From: Plazaster borealis
Taxonomy: Eukaryota > Echinodermata > Asteroidea > Forcipulatida > Labidiasteridae
Reading direction: 5' to 3'
Assembly (NCBI GenBank): GCA_021014325.1
Contig: CM037472.1
Span: 12,385,063 to 12,449,062, forward strand
DNA length: 64,000 bases
Shown here: in pieces, positions 49,501 through 59,110 of the stretch
Numbering within the stretch: position 1 is the first letter of the stretch
How the letters are laid out: each line of letters opens with the position of its first letter
Program-made: the position numbers and the translations under genes
Notes under the pieces: generated by a model
The model's input: the letters and a program-made list of their open reading frames with translations, nothing else
What the model was told of the DNA's origin: nothing
Database searches by the model: none

Positions 49501-50695
49501 GTTGTTACTTGATTGTTTATTAATCATTGGGATTTTTTTTCCATAGGGTTCCATGACTATGCTTTGTTTTTAGTTTTGTTATTTTTTTGTAATATTAGTG
49601 ATGACAGAAAGTGGATTTTATTAGAGTTGGATTAATATCCACTTCAGATTGGTGCAAGTAAACACTGTCGCATTTTTCTCAATGAAAATATGAAAATATC
49701 TTGAATCCTCAATTTTGATTGGACGATCCATTGCAACAAGAGTGTGATATTAACTGCACAGCCTACATCAAACCCTGTTCTAACGCATATTTCTAACTTT
49801 GCGTATTGTGCTATATTAAGCTGTGTGTCAAGTTTGCTTGAAGATAAATTTGTTATCACACTTGCACTTGTGGAATACGTGAGAAATATAATACGTCTGT
49901 GTCCCATATCCAATTCTGCCTTCAACCTCATTGGATATGGGACGCAGAAGCGCCAAATTTTTCCGTATTCAACCTGCTTTTGTGTGATAACTATTATTAT
50001 TTCTTTTCTGTCCACATTAGTGCACACCCAAAGAAGAACCAATCATTGGAAGTCATCCACTGCATCCCAACATTGCATTTGCATGTGGCATGTCAGGTGA
50101 GTGCCTTATACGACATCATTCAAATTCAATGAGCCATTTCCTAGTTAAAATAATTTGAATGTCAGGTATAGTGACTCACTTGGTCACAAGTAAACACCGC
50201 AGTTAGTTTGAATTCCTTGGACTAAAATCAGTGTTGCCATATCACAGTGGTTTGGGGCAAGCTTTGGCTATGCGCCCAACTATGTAATTAGTCCTGACCT
50301 GATTAGAGGTTCCTTTGTGAAGACCCATTCATTGGAAATAGTGTATGGATGTTCACTGTCTCTAATGTAGCTGTGCCACAGCTTGCCGCGATACAAGTGA
50401 TCAAGCAACACTGTCTTTACTCTGAGGAATTCAAATTTGAGCATGCACAAGCAAGTCGTTGGGACAATCACTATTCACTTCAACCTTTTATTCAACTCTT
50501 TTCCATTTATTATACTCAGTTGGTCATACATTTTTACAAAGTTTTTTTCCCCCTTATTGTACAGGCATAGGATTCAAAATGGCTCCCCTCGTTGGCAAGG
50601 TGATGGGAGAAATGGCGATGGGAAAACCACCAAGCTTTGACACAAGCCTCTTTGGTATTGACAAGTTTCTTCCGGGTCAAAAGTCCAAATTATAA
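43428..50695 (+). CDS. PIPOX: Peroxisomal sarcosine/pipecolate oxidase, complete, 8 exons, 389 aa
   Basis: FAD-dependent amine oxidase of the monomeric sarcosine oxidase family; family members oxidise sarcosine, L-pipecolate or L-proline in peroxisomes, releasing H2O2. Exons: 43,428-43,532; 44,161-44,309; 45,180-45,387; 46,362-46,547; 47,109-47,264; 48,613-48,771; 50,021-50,096; 50,565-50,695. All phases join, giving 389 residues against 390 in human PIPOX. Visible: Rossmann FAD motif GAGVLGSS (residues 11-18), the HSRGSSHG segment, INPGKLVTV, YPGLVKVNYH, CMYT (candidate covalent-flavin Cys) and GFKMAPLVGK. The C-terminal SKL is a canonical PTS1. Odd: RIIC where relatives have RIIR, TPK where relatives have TPD, and GIGFK where relatives have GHGFK. 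Starting Met chosen because the FAD motif follows at the usual distance. Confidence 0.93.
44161..44309 (+). CDS. PIPOX: PIPOX exon 2
   Basis: 149 bp. It reads FSLPHSRGSSHGAVRIICYP to EKELSTTLT, leaving CA. The donor gttggg is weak, but only this cut joins exon 3 in frame and keeps the length of the human protein across the junction. Confidence 0.85.
44635..44925 (-). mobile_element. tRNA-Leu-like SINE (minus) in PIPOX intron 2
   Basis: Contains aaccatttcaactccttcagagtatgcag, tacttaagtgtcttgccc-like text and gggattcaaaccc B box complement. Confidence 0.7.
45180..45387 (+). CDS. PIPOX: PIPOX exon 3
   Basis: 208 bp. It reads ESPCLFITPSRNKGYTASLH to TIDAHKAVQGLQ; matches the human ...SSEELKQRFP...AYKALRALQ region. 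Donor gtgtgt. Confidence 0.9.
45520..45990. repeat. Pyrimidine-rich (CCTT)n tract in PIPOX intron 3
   Basis: About 450 bases almost purely C and T on the plus strand, built from irregular ccttccttcc / attcattcc blocks. Confidence 0.9.
46362..46547 (+). CDS. PIPOX: PIPOX exon 4
   Basis: 186 bp, phase 0. It reads NQFVKNQGTLLDEEKVLRIN to KLLKPLGLDLPLK, with the family motif TPGTWASKLL. Confidence 0.92.
47109..47264 (+). CDS. PIPOX: PIPOX exon 5
   Basis: 156 bp, phase 0. It reads TWRVNVCYFREKEPGSMKNM to PSREYPGLVK, matching the human VCYWRE and EYPGLMK motifs. Confidence 0.92.
47525..47622. repeat. Imperfect palindrome in PIPOX intron 5
   Basis: aaatctggactgttccatttcacgaggcgaag and cgaagcagagtgaaatggaacaaccagatttt form the two arms. 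Confidence 0.65.
47845..48030. mobile_element. 186-bp TIR element, AGGCGCGGATCCAGG ends, 7-bp duplication
   Basis: Inverted ends AGGCGCGGATCCAGG and CCTGGATCCGCCCCT (13 of 15 pair), flanked by GCCATAC on both sides (47,838-47,844; 48,031-48,037). Purine-rich interior (gggagaaaag repeats). Non-autonomous; hAT-like by end style. Confidence 0.8.
48613..48771 (+). CDS. PIPOX: PIPOX exon 6
   Basis: 159 bp, phase 0. It reads VNYHLLWNEVDPDFRDKEMG to EPAIIEPCMYT. The Cys of CMYT corresponds to the covalent FAD attachment Cys of the family. Confidence 0.92.
48838..48970 (-). mobile_element. tRNA-Gly-like SINE fragment (minus)
   Basis: Body only: cttcaaaacccagagacc ... gatgtgggaggaaaatcccagg ... aaaacccgcagaaccagg. 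Confidence 0.5.
49057..49470 (+). repeat. tRNA-Asn-like unit, dimeric copy in PIPOX intron 6
   Basis: Two tRNA-like modules (about 49,060-49,134 and 49,374-49,447) separated by one body; centre-to-centre spacing near 315. Both have tcagttggta-type A box and ggttcaaatcc B box. Confidence 0.85.
49690..49992. repeat. Hairpin element, copy 2
   Basis: Same family as 30,265-30,545: tgtcccatatccaattctgcc / ggatatgggacgcagaag centre. Ends about 30 bases before PIPOX exon 7. Confidence 0.75.
50021..50096 (+). CDS. PIPOX: PIPOX exon 7
   Basis: 76 bp. It reads CTPKEEPIIGSHPLHPNIAF then ACGMS, leaving one base. This stretch departs from the usual NTPDEQFILDRHP pattern of relatives. Confidence 0.88.
50565..50695 (+). 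CDS. PIPOX: PIPOX exon 8 with stop and PTS1
   Basis: 131 bp. It reads IGFKMAPLVGKVMGEMAMGK to FLPGQKSKL, then TAA. The final SKL is a peroxisomal targeting signal type 1. Confidence 0.92.
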
Positions 50696-51189
50696 AGTAC
50701 TGCACGTATTAGAAAATTTGGGATTGTTAAAGGGTTTGATTTTGTCTACATGTTTTCCATGGTTTATAACTAGTACCTGATGTAAGTGGAAAGTGGTTTT
50801 GGGCAGGAAGGATGCGTCAAAAGGACGACGTTGACTTACTTATTTTAAACCTCTAATTTTCTGAGCACTTGATATTATCACTTATAAGTGAAAAGAGTAT
50901 TTTAAACCAAACAACTTGGTTAATTTTAACCTGGAAACCCTCCCTCCCTCCCTTTCTAGGGATGTTTATAAAATGGTTATCTAATGGTCATAGTGGTAAT
51001 TTAATGAATATATTTACAAAATCCTCAATCCTTAGCCGCTTGCACCCTAACTTTGTTAAATGTTTCAATTGCTTGAGCCCCATTTGGGGTCACAGATTTT
51101 GCCCAGTGGTCAGTAGTGGTAATTTTATGAAAAAAATACAAAACGCTGTTTTTTTATTTAGAATTTATCTATACATATACAAACAGCAT

Positions 51190-51410
51190 TACTATACCTC
51201 ATACATATTCATGATCGAGAGCCAAATTCTAACTGGTCCATTCACCATCTCGTGCCATATGCTGTTTTTGCTGTGCAGTGCGCGTGCCTGTAATCGTGCA
51301 CTGGTTAAATACGCAAGCATAGTAGACTATTGCATGTGCATGCCCTTTTCAAAGTGTTCATTTGCCCGAGCTCAATGATGCCAAACTAGAGAGGTATGAG
51401 GTATAGTAAA
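51190..51410. mobile_element. Short TIR element, tactatacctcatac ends
   Basis: tactatacctcatac (51,191) and gtatgaggtatagta (about 51,393) are 15-bp perfect inverted repeats. Non-coding. Confidence 0.65.
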
Positions 51411-51411
51411 A

Positions 51412-51560
51412 CAAATATAACATGGTTTATTTCGGGTGGACAGTTGATATTAGCTCCGCTCAGTATTGGAAGTTAACAAACTAGTTTGTCAACTTTCAAT
51501 AGCTCGGGGAGCTAATATTCGACTGTCAACCCTCAAACCATGTTCTATTTGTTTAGTATT
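51412..51560. repeat. Imperfect ~145-bp palindrome
   Basis: aaacaaatataacatggttt ... aaaccatgttctatttgttta outer arms, agctccgctcagtattgg ... tcaatagctcggggagct inner arms. Confidence 0.75.
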
Positions 51561-52555
51561 TCATCTTTTACGATATCATAATTGTTTTTAGTCTGACTTA
51601 TGTAAAACTAAAGTTATAGAGTGTTAAAATTGCATACAAATGCTTGGTAAAACAGAAATATTATAGGAATTCTGGGTTTTGGGTCCCTTGCACCAACATC
51701 ACATGCAGGTACTGTGTGCCATACTCGCCATTTTCAGAGCAGGAATGATATTATTCCTACTTTAATCTGATTTCAGATTTGTTTTGCCCTTGGGAAAAAT
51801 CAGAAATACTGTGATTAAATAGCCTGAAAAGTCAATTAAAGCCCAATTACACCATGTGTAAATGTAGGTCAGCCCTTGTACTCAATCAAATGTTCCTCCT
51901 TATTTCCATGAACAAAATATCATGCCTGTTTCAGAGTCAAATTGCATGTAAAAATTATAGTAAGCGTGTAGACACTGCGTTGCCTAAAATACGCACTACA
52001 CTGTATCACAAGGAGACATTGACTTCCAAAATGGCGCAAGCAAGATTATTGTGATAAGGAAATCAGGTGAATTGGGTCAATAAATGTTGCTTAAAAAACG
52101 CCAGTATAGAAGCCAATCACCTCCTTAAGTTTCAATCAGTCTCTCCCTATGATGTAGTGTGCCTTCAGAACACTCAATCGGCCTCGTGGTCGGAGCAGGT
52201 ATACATTGCAATGCACCAATTAGTCTTTGATCAAGAGTTTTGTGACGGCTTCATTGGCAATGCATATTGTACAATGCTGCTTGGCCAATTGAGTTTAGAC
52301 ATTATTATCATTCTCTATTTGGCCCGAATTTTGTTAGCGTTTTGGTTCTGTCTGTTTAAAATTCTTTACACAGTTGGCAAACTGTAGTGTGGTCACTATA
52401 TGTATTAACATTAAAAATAAGTCGGATGCGTCCCATATTGTTATTTGAGATAGCTTGGTCAATCACACCCGAATGTGTGCATCTATTACACAGGTTTAAT
52501 GACAACATGACCGTCACTTGGGCAAAATTCTTAATTTTTTACAAGTAACTAGAAG

Positions 52556-53365
52556 TGGAGGTCAAATCTTATCACACTCTAAACTCTGTAAGTCGTACAT
52601 TTGACGGCACAGGTTATGCTGATGAGTTAACTCTCTGCTACACTCTAATTACTCCAAGTTGTTCATTTGACAGCACTAATTAGTAAACTCTCTGTTACAC
52701 TCTAAACACTGCTAGTCGTACATTTGACAGCACAGGTTGTGCTGATGAGTAAACTCTCTGCTAAACTCTTGACAGCACTTGTGCTGATTAGTAAACTCTC
52801 TGCTACACTCTAAACACTGCAAGTCGTACATTTGACGGCACAGGTTATGCTGATGAGTTAACTCCATGCTACACTCTAAACACTGTAAGTGGTACATTTG
52901 ATGGCACAGGTTGTGCTGATTAGTAAACTCTCTGCCACACACTAAACACTGCAAGTCGTACATTTGACGGCACAGGTTATGCTGATGAGTTAACTCTCTG
53001 CTACACTTTAAACACTGCAAGTTGTACATTTGACAGCACAGGTTATGCTGATTAGTAAACTCTCTGCTATACTCTAAACACTGCAAGTTGTACATTTGAC
53101 GGCACAGATTACTCTGATTAGTAAACTCTCTGCTACACTCTAAACACTGCAAGTTGTACATTTGACGGCACAGGTTATGCTGTTTAGTTAACTCCGTGCT
53201 CACTCTAAATACTGCAAGTCATACATTTGACGGCACTTGCTCTGATTAGAAAACTCCTCCCTGCTACACTAAGTTGGCTCCCTGCTATACTCTATACACT
53301 GCAAGTGGTACACTTGACTGCACAGGTTGTACTGATTAGGTAACTGCCTGCTACAATCTGTCATC
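52556..53365 (-). repeat. 66-bp tandem satellite with zinc-finger-like minus frame
   Basis: About 12 copies of a 66-base unit (ctctgctacactctaaacactgcaagtcgtacatttgacggcacagg...). Because 66 is a multiple of three, the minus strand is open for 163 codons (52,712-53,203) with a 22-residue period of the type CLECSREFTNQHNLCRQMY. It keeps C-x2-C-x3-F-x5-L of C2H2 fingers but lacks both histidines and the linker. No upstream exon structure seen; probably not a protein. Confidence 0.85.
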
Positions 53366-53804
53366 TTCTCTCTGCCGTTTCTACATGCTCTTTGGTGATG
53401 ATTATAGTCAATGAAGTTTACTTAAAAAATCCTTTAGCAGCTAATTGTCTCCTCCCCTGTATGCCTTGATTGTTTTGAACAAGTTTTCTTCTGATCAAGC
53501 CATTGTTAGAAGAATTTGCTACAACATCCCAAGACACATTTGTTCACAAGCTTTTTTGTCAAGTTGGGCCTATTGTATGAATTTGGGAGGGCAATTATGA
53601 TCTTCATAACTTGTTCAATGCTTCTACTGATATCACGCTGACTGATATGTTCAAAGAATTGAATTGTTTATCTTTTGCCAGTGTATTTTATTTGAAGAAA
53701 AAAAAAACAGTTGAGAGTGCATGGCTTACTTATTCTCCCAATTTAGACACATTCGAACTACCTGACAAAGTACAAATTATATTTTAAAATACAGTGCCCA
53801 AATG

Positions 53805-54031
53805 TACGGAAGTGTGTTTAGGACATGGGAAAAAAAAACCTTTTCTGCCCCGGGCGGATTAGTAATTCGCCCGGGCGAAAACACGTGTCGCTCTCTTGCT
53901 GCCAGGCTGCCGTCGGAGGTAATCTGCCCGGGCGAATTAACAATCCACTGGGCGAAATACTAATCCGCCCGGGCGAAATAGCTTCTTTTTTTTCTTTTCT
54001 TTTTTAATCATGTCCTAAATACACTTCCGTA
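53805..54031. mobile_element. 227-bp TIR element with CGCCCGGGCGAA cores
   Basis: Ends TACGGAAGTGTGTTTAGGACATG / CATGTCCTAAATACACTTCCGTA pair over 23 bases with one mismatch. Interior has several near-palindromic cgcccgggcgaa blocks, GC-rich in an AT-rich neighbourhood. Confidence 0.8.
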
Positions 54032-54598
54032 CAGTTAAAAATCGTTACAAATCACAGACAGAGGTGATCTTTTAATTTGATTGGCCAAAATTATGTCTGT
54101 CCAAATTGTTTGAGGATCTTTTTAAGCTATATTTTTGCAGTATTTTTTTTTAATTATAGAGGAATATGAACATTGTTAAAAGTGTATGATAAATTTTTTA
54201 AAGGCTGATATAGACCTTTCTTTTGTTGGCGCTGGTTGGCATGGACGGCCGAATGTAAGCAAAACATTCAATCGTGTTAACAAATGTTGTGTCCAAATGC
54301 AACATTTCTGTAAACTTTCAATCAACCAAAAATACAAACCATGATTGGTTGCTTTGTTTCCAACAAATTCAACACTATTTTTGAATATTTGTGTAACATT
54401 ATTACAAACTGTGGCCTATCTGCTTATGCTTTGCATTTATGGCTTTCCATAGTTTTCCAACCTCGGTTGGCAAAAACTTGGGCTGTGACGTTTCAAAAGA
54501 AAGGTCTATACTTTCCCTGAAAAGTGGCATCCCATAATATGTGAAATACATTTTGGCCGTTTTCGAATTTTTAGCGGCTGCGGCTCCGCCGCTGATGT

Positions 54599-55078
54599 GA
54601 CCCGGGGGTGCACCACACTAAATAAACTCCCATAGCAACCAATGCTAAATATTCCAAAAAAAAAAAAAAAAACACTTTAAAGTCTCTAAGCCTCTTGAAA
54701 ATCAATCAGATATATTTTCGGACAACTAAACTTCAGATTTCTTTTCAATTTTTGGCAGGTCAGCCGTTTTGCTTATCACCCCAGAAAAAACACCCCGAAA
54801 ATGTTCTTTTTCCAAAAACGACTTGCTGCCAGTTTTCATGAAACACTTCTCCACTTCCCAAGCCATATAGGACAAACTTTAAAGCCTAAATTTATCAAGT
54901 CTCCTCAAAAGTTGAAGCACAGAACCCCCATGTTGTGATAACTTATCATAATTACACAATCTATTAGTTGCATGACCCCCAAAACGTTATTATTCAAAAG
55001 AATTTGAAGGCATACAAATTATGATAATCAGTTTGGCGCATGATTTTTTGCCTATTTAGTGTGGTGCACCCCCGGGCC
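54599..55078. mobile_element. ~480-bp TIR element, ACCCGGGGGTGCACCACACTAAATA ends
   Basis: Left 54,599-54,624 and right tatttagtgtggtgcacccccggg (55,053-55,076) are near-perfect inverted repeats of ~24 bases. No coding frame. Confidence 0.8.
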
Positions 55079-55294
55079 CCTCCCAAAAGAAAACGCCCTC
55101 TCTCTTCGATCAATTATTCTCTGGACGTGTGGAAGGGAGTGAAACAAACTGTTTTCAACTGCTGCGGAATTTCCGGAATTTCCAGTTTTTTACAAATATT
55201 TCTACATTGAAATGATGCCTGAAAAGATGTGATGTAACAACATAGTCTACCGCTAATTCCCATTGCACTTTTGAATAGTTGACGAAGGTGAAGA

Positions 55295-55506
55295 ATGTGC
55301 ATCATTCGCGTGAATGGGTGTGCTTTTGTCCAATTGTGTGGCGATTTTCTTTATAACTCGCCGTGCGCGCCAGTTTTAAGTATAGAAAGAACGACTTCTA
55401 AGACGACAACATGGCTGCCATCCTTCCCTTTGCCTTTTGGTGTTGAGATCTTCTGGGCTCAGCCAGCACAGCCATCGCAATTTGTCTTCATTAAGGACAC
55501 AAGTAA
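55295..55506 (+). CDS. Possible first exon of an unidentified gene
   Basis: Segment with a CCAAT-like ccaattg and a tttataac, then gacaacATGGCTGCC in good Kozak context, ending in acaa|gtaagt. The ATG frame stops after 11 codons. A different frame stays open from 55,295 and ends PFGVEIFWAQPAQPSQFVFI then KDT plus one base. Its phase would fit the exon-like segment at 60,459. Not recognised; could also be a non-coding exon. Confidence 0.35.
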
Positions 55507-55894
55507 GTGTGATATTTATTGTATAAATACTTTGAAAATGTGCACTATTAGAACGTAGCTGTGGCATGTTGGACTAAATTATAAAAAGGGGAAAAAACAA
55601 AAAACAAAACGCCACAAGCATGAGGAAGAATGACAGAAATATATTTAACGTTCTTCTTTGAGGTCTTCGTATAGTACCTAAATTTATTGCTGTGTGGATG
55701 TAACATTTCAGGATAAATTTTGTGTGGGTAGGGACTGGCAAACAGGTATTTATTCGTCCAAGATGTGTCTATTATTTGATTTTTTGATTGTTATTATTAA
55801 TTTTTAAAATTTTTTTTTTGGGGGGTGGGTTGTGCCGGGTAGATATGTTATCAGGTTATTGTTGTTTTTGATAACCTATTCCTACAGTGTGAGT

Positions 55895-56439
55895 CAGCGG
55901 CGTAACTAGGGTAAAATTTCAGGGGGGCACAAGGGGGTGCACCATTTTTTCTAGGGGGGCACTTAATTCTGGCCAAGTTTCCGTAATCGGGGGGGGGGGG
56001 GGGGGTCGGACGGCCTCCCTTAAAAAATAAAAAATAAAAAAATAAACTATTAACAAAAATAGAATAAAAAAGTCTGGAAAAAATAATTAATTAAAAAAGT
56101 CTGCATCGTAACTGTGACTTATTGTTAAATTATGACATAATTATAACATAAAATATTATACAAAGATGTAAATAGAGGACGCAATGGGTGGCATACGCTT
56201 TCATAAGATAATCTGGCGTGAATTTTAAAAAAAAATAAAAAATCTGCATGTAAATGGAAAATTAGTTTTAAAAATATCGAAATTATCTCATCAAAGCGTA
56301 TAAAATGTAACATTTTACTCTGGAAATTTCCAATCACAAAAGTCCAGGGGGCACCCGGGGGAGCACGGACATGAATTGGGGGCACGTGCTCCCCCGTGCT
56401 CCCCCGTGCCCCCCCCCCCACCCTTTAGTTACGCCACTG
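55895..56439. mobile_element. 545-bp hAT-like non-autonomous element with perfect 8-bp TSD
   Basis: Ends CAGCGGCGTAACTAGGGT / ACCCTTTAGTTACGCCACTG; flanked by GTGTGAGT at 55,887-55,894 and 56,440-56,447. An 8-bp duplication with CAG...CTG ends is the hAT pattern. G-rich left and C-rich right subterminal tracts; no transposase. Confidence 0.9.
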
Positions 56440-56477
56440 GTGTGAGTCCTCTGTCCCTTTTTAAAAAAGGGGGTTTG

Positions 56478-56585
56478 TTCAGCAATTGGTGTGCGGTTGA
56501 GTGGACATGGGGGTGTGAATGGTCAGGGGGTAGTCCCTACCATTCACATCCCCCACATCTACTCATCCCTACCCAAATTGCTGGT
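56478..56585. repeat. ~108-bp palindrome (cruciform-capable)
   Basis: cagcaattggtgtgcggttgagtggacatgggggtgtgaatggt and accattcacatcccccacatctactcatccctacccaaattgctg are imperfect inverted arms with a ~15-base loop. Confidence 0.8.
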
Positions 56586-58200
56586 AGATGACCTAGCCCT
56601 GGTACTTGGTAGGACTTCATTCTTTGTTTATACACTGTTGGATCTGGGCTTGGAGATGGCCATGCCAATTAATTTATTTTTAAATAATTTCACTGTAGGG
56701 AATGTTTCTTGTCAAATACTCATTTTACTTATTGTCCTATAAATACATGTGTAAATAAGGTAATTTCAGTCATTAGAATTGCCAATGCCAAATCACTCAC
56801 CACATTCAAAATTCATCTGAACAACTTAAATATTTGCTTCAAAATTCAATAGCACTATACAGCCCATGCACACATGCTCCTGTACATGATATCCTTTACA
56901 GGCGTTTGTACATTTTTATCCACATCCAGTCATATTTGTATTTTTGTGATCATTGTCAGTTGTGCGACAGAAATTAACAGAGAAACACATTTTGAGCTAT
57001 ATAGTAGTATTGCAAAAGATGACGTAGCCAGAACGTTTTCAGTATGGGGGGGGGGACACAGGTGGGGCATTGCTTCTATGCCTATTTTTGTTTCAGTGGA
57101 AGGCATACTTTATCAGGAAGACTTGCAGACTTAATCAGGAATAGATATTTTTTATACTATTTTCTGAGTTATCAGGATTTTTTGTTGTGGAGGGCACAAC
57201 ATGGAGAGCTCTGGAAAATTTGAATACGGGATGATCTCAGCTGTGCCACTGTATTATTGTATAAGGTGCTTTTTTTTTTTAACCTGTACATATGGAAAAG
57301 TAGTCTCTTTTGCGCTGGATAATTATACACGCACTCAAAGTACAGGCTGAAAATCAGTATCTCGACGCAAAATGCTTTGCCACGAAAAATTAAAAAGATG
57401 TACAAGAACGGGGTGCTCGGCATTCTAATTTATATTAATTTGTCTTTAAAATCATTGTGATTTTATTTAAAATGATCACAATAACTCGTCGGACGGTCAT
57501 GCAAAATGTTTTTCAAAATAACCCAAAACGCAGCATTTTAGATAAATACTGTGTGGCCTACACGGCGCACTTCCAATAAACAACTCTGCACACCGATTGT
57601 GAGACGCCCTCATTCGTTAACTAAATCACTTGTGTAGGTGGGGTTTCCACCATTTACCGCTGTATTTATTCTTTTACCTTGTGTATCAACTTTGCTGTGA
57701 TTGGTTGAATATTTTCGTCGGACAGGATAAAACAGTGAAAACATCAAAACAGTTTTCCAATCAAATGCGATGTAACTTACACCACGGTACGGTTCAATGT
57801 ATTACAATTTGACCTCTGTGTGTATACCACCCGCGCGTGCGCGCGCACAGTGTTAATGCACTGTGCATTATAAACACAGCGCTTTGATTTATTGAGACTT
57901 TTCCTATTAAACTTTTCCATATGTAAAAAATGGCTGCCATCTTTAGGCATACATGTACAGACAAATTTTACAGAAAATTCAAAGATGCAATTTTATTCTA
58001 ACTGGCGCTATGCAATTTGTTTACATAAGTTGTCTTTGCCTTTTTAAATAAGTTTCATTTCAAAGACTGGCTGAAGCATGCATAGCAATTTTGGATGAAC
58101 AATATTTTTTTAAATTTCTGCTGGACATTTCTTATTGCTGCTTGGTGGAATGTTTGATAAATGATGATTCAAACTTAATTTTGTGACACTTCATTTGCAA
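56586..58200. other. Stretch without a recognised gene
   Basis: AT-rich sequence with a short alternating purine-pyrimidine block (gcgcgtgcgcgcgcac, 57,831-57,848). No exon signals I trust. Confidence 0.4.
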
Positions 58201-58267
58201 GTTTATATAGTCCGATCAGGCAAACTGTAAAAATTGTAGGGACTAAGAAGAGCTCTTTTAGTTAACT

Positions 58268-58642
58268 TAAAGGTATCGTACATGTTTGGTAATGACTCAA
58301 AACAAATATTAGCATAAAAACTTACTTGGTAACAAGCAACGGAGAGCTGTTGATGGTATAAAACATTGTAGGAAGCGACTCCCTCTGAAGTAACGTAGTT
58401 TTTGAGAAAGTGGTAATTTCTCACTGAAATAATAAAAACTTCTTGCAAGAAGTTGTTTTTATTGTTTTTATTCCTATCTGAAAGCACACAAATTTGTACA
58501 ACAAGGGTGTTTTTTCTTTCATCATTTTCTTGCAACTTCGATGACCAATTGAGCCCAAATTTTCACAGGCTTGTATATGTTGGGATACACCAAGTGAGAA
58601 CACTGGTCTTTGACAATTTCCAAACGTGTTCAGTGCCTTTAA
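58268..58642. mobile_element. Palindromic MITE-like element, relative of 34,339-34,722
   Basis: aaaggtatcgtacatgtttggtaatgac start, ttgacaatttccaaacgtgttcagtgccttta end; central aataaaaacttcttgcaagaagttgtttttatt hairpin. Confidence 0.8.
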
Positions 58643-58847
58643 CACATGTCATTAAATACATTGTTCCTCCATGGACATTACACCTTGGTAATTACAAATG
58701 CTGTAAATCCCTCAATAAATGGCGTTAGCGGTTTGAAAATAAAAGGTTTATACATGTGTAACATCTTATTAGTAAACCTCATTCTAAGAGGTTTTACCTG
58801 GATTAGCTAGCAAATATTTTTGTCAATCAACAGACATTTTGAGCAGC

Positions 58848-59110
58848 ACCGAAACTAGGGTCAAATTTTAGGGGGGGGGCACAAGGGGTGCACTATTTTT
58901 TCTAGGGGGCACTTCTGGCCAATTAAATCTGTATTTTCCATCAAATTATTTTTTAAAAAGGCCCTTTTTAGCGCTCTTGTTATGCCTTTAACTATTTTCG
59001 TAAGATAATCTGACGTGAGTGTAAAATAAATACACTGCCTGCATGTAAATAGACAAGCTTATCAATTGTAATATTTTACTCTGGTAATTTGTAATCTCAA
59101 AGTCAAGGAT
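58848..59110. mobile_element. Truncated copy of the 55,895 hAT-like element
   Basis: cagcaccgaaactagggtcaaattttagggggg...gcacaaggggtgcactattttttctagggggcactt matches the left end; the right terminus is missing. Confidence 0.7.

Noticed and set aside
52067..52387. 106-codon plus-strand protein
   Set aside because: Hydrophobic end could suggest a membrane segment, but there is no recognisable family, start context or splice structure.
52712..53203. Zinc-finger protein gene on minus strand
   Set aside because: No zinc-binding histidines, wrong period, no flanking exons. Kept only as a satellite and a finding.
55411..55446. Start of a protein at ATGGCTGCC
   Set aside because: Strong Kozak context, but the frame ends after 11 codons at TGA; could only be an upstream ORF or a mis-sequenced start.
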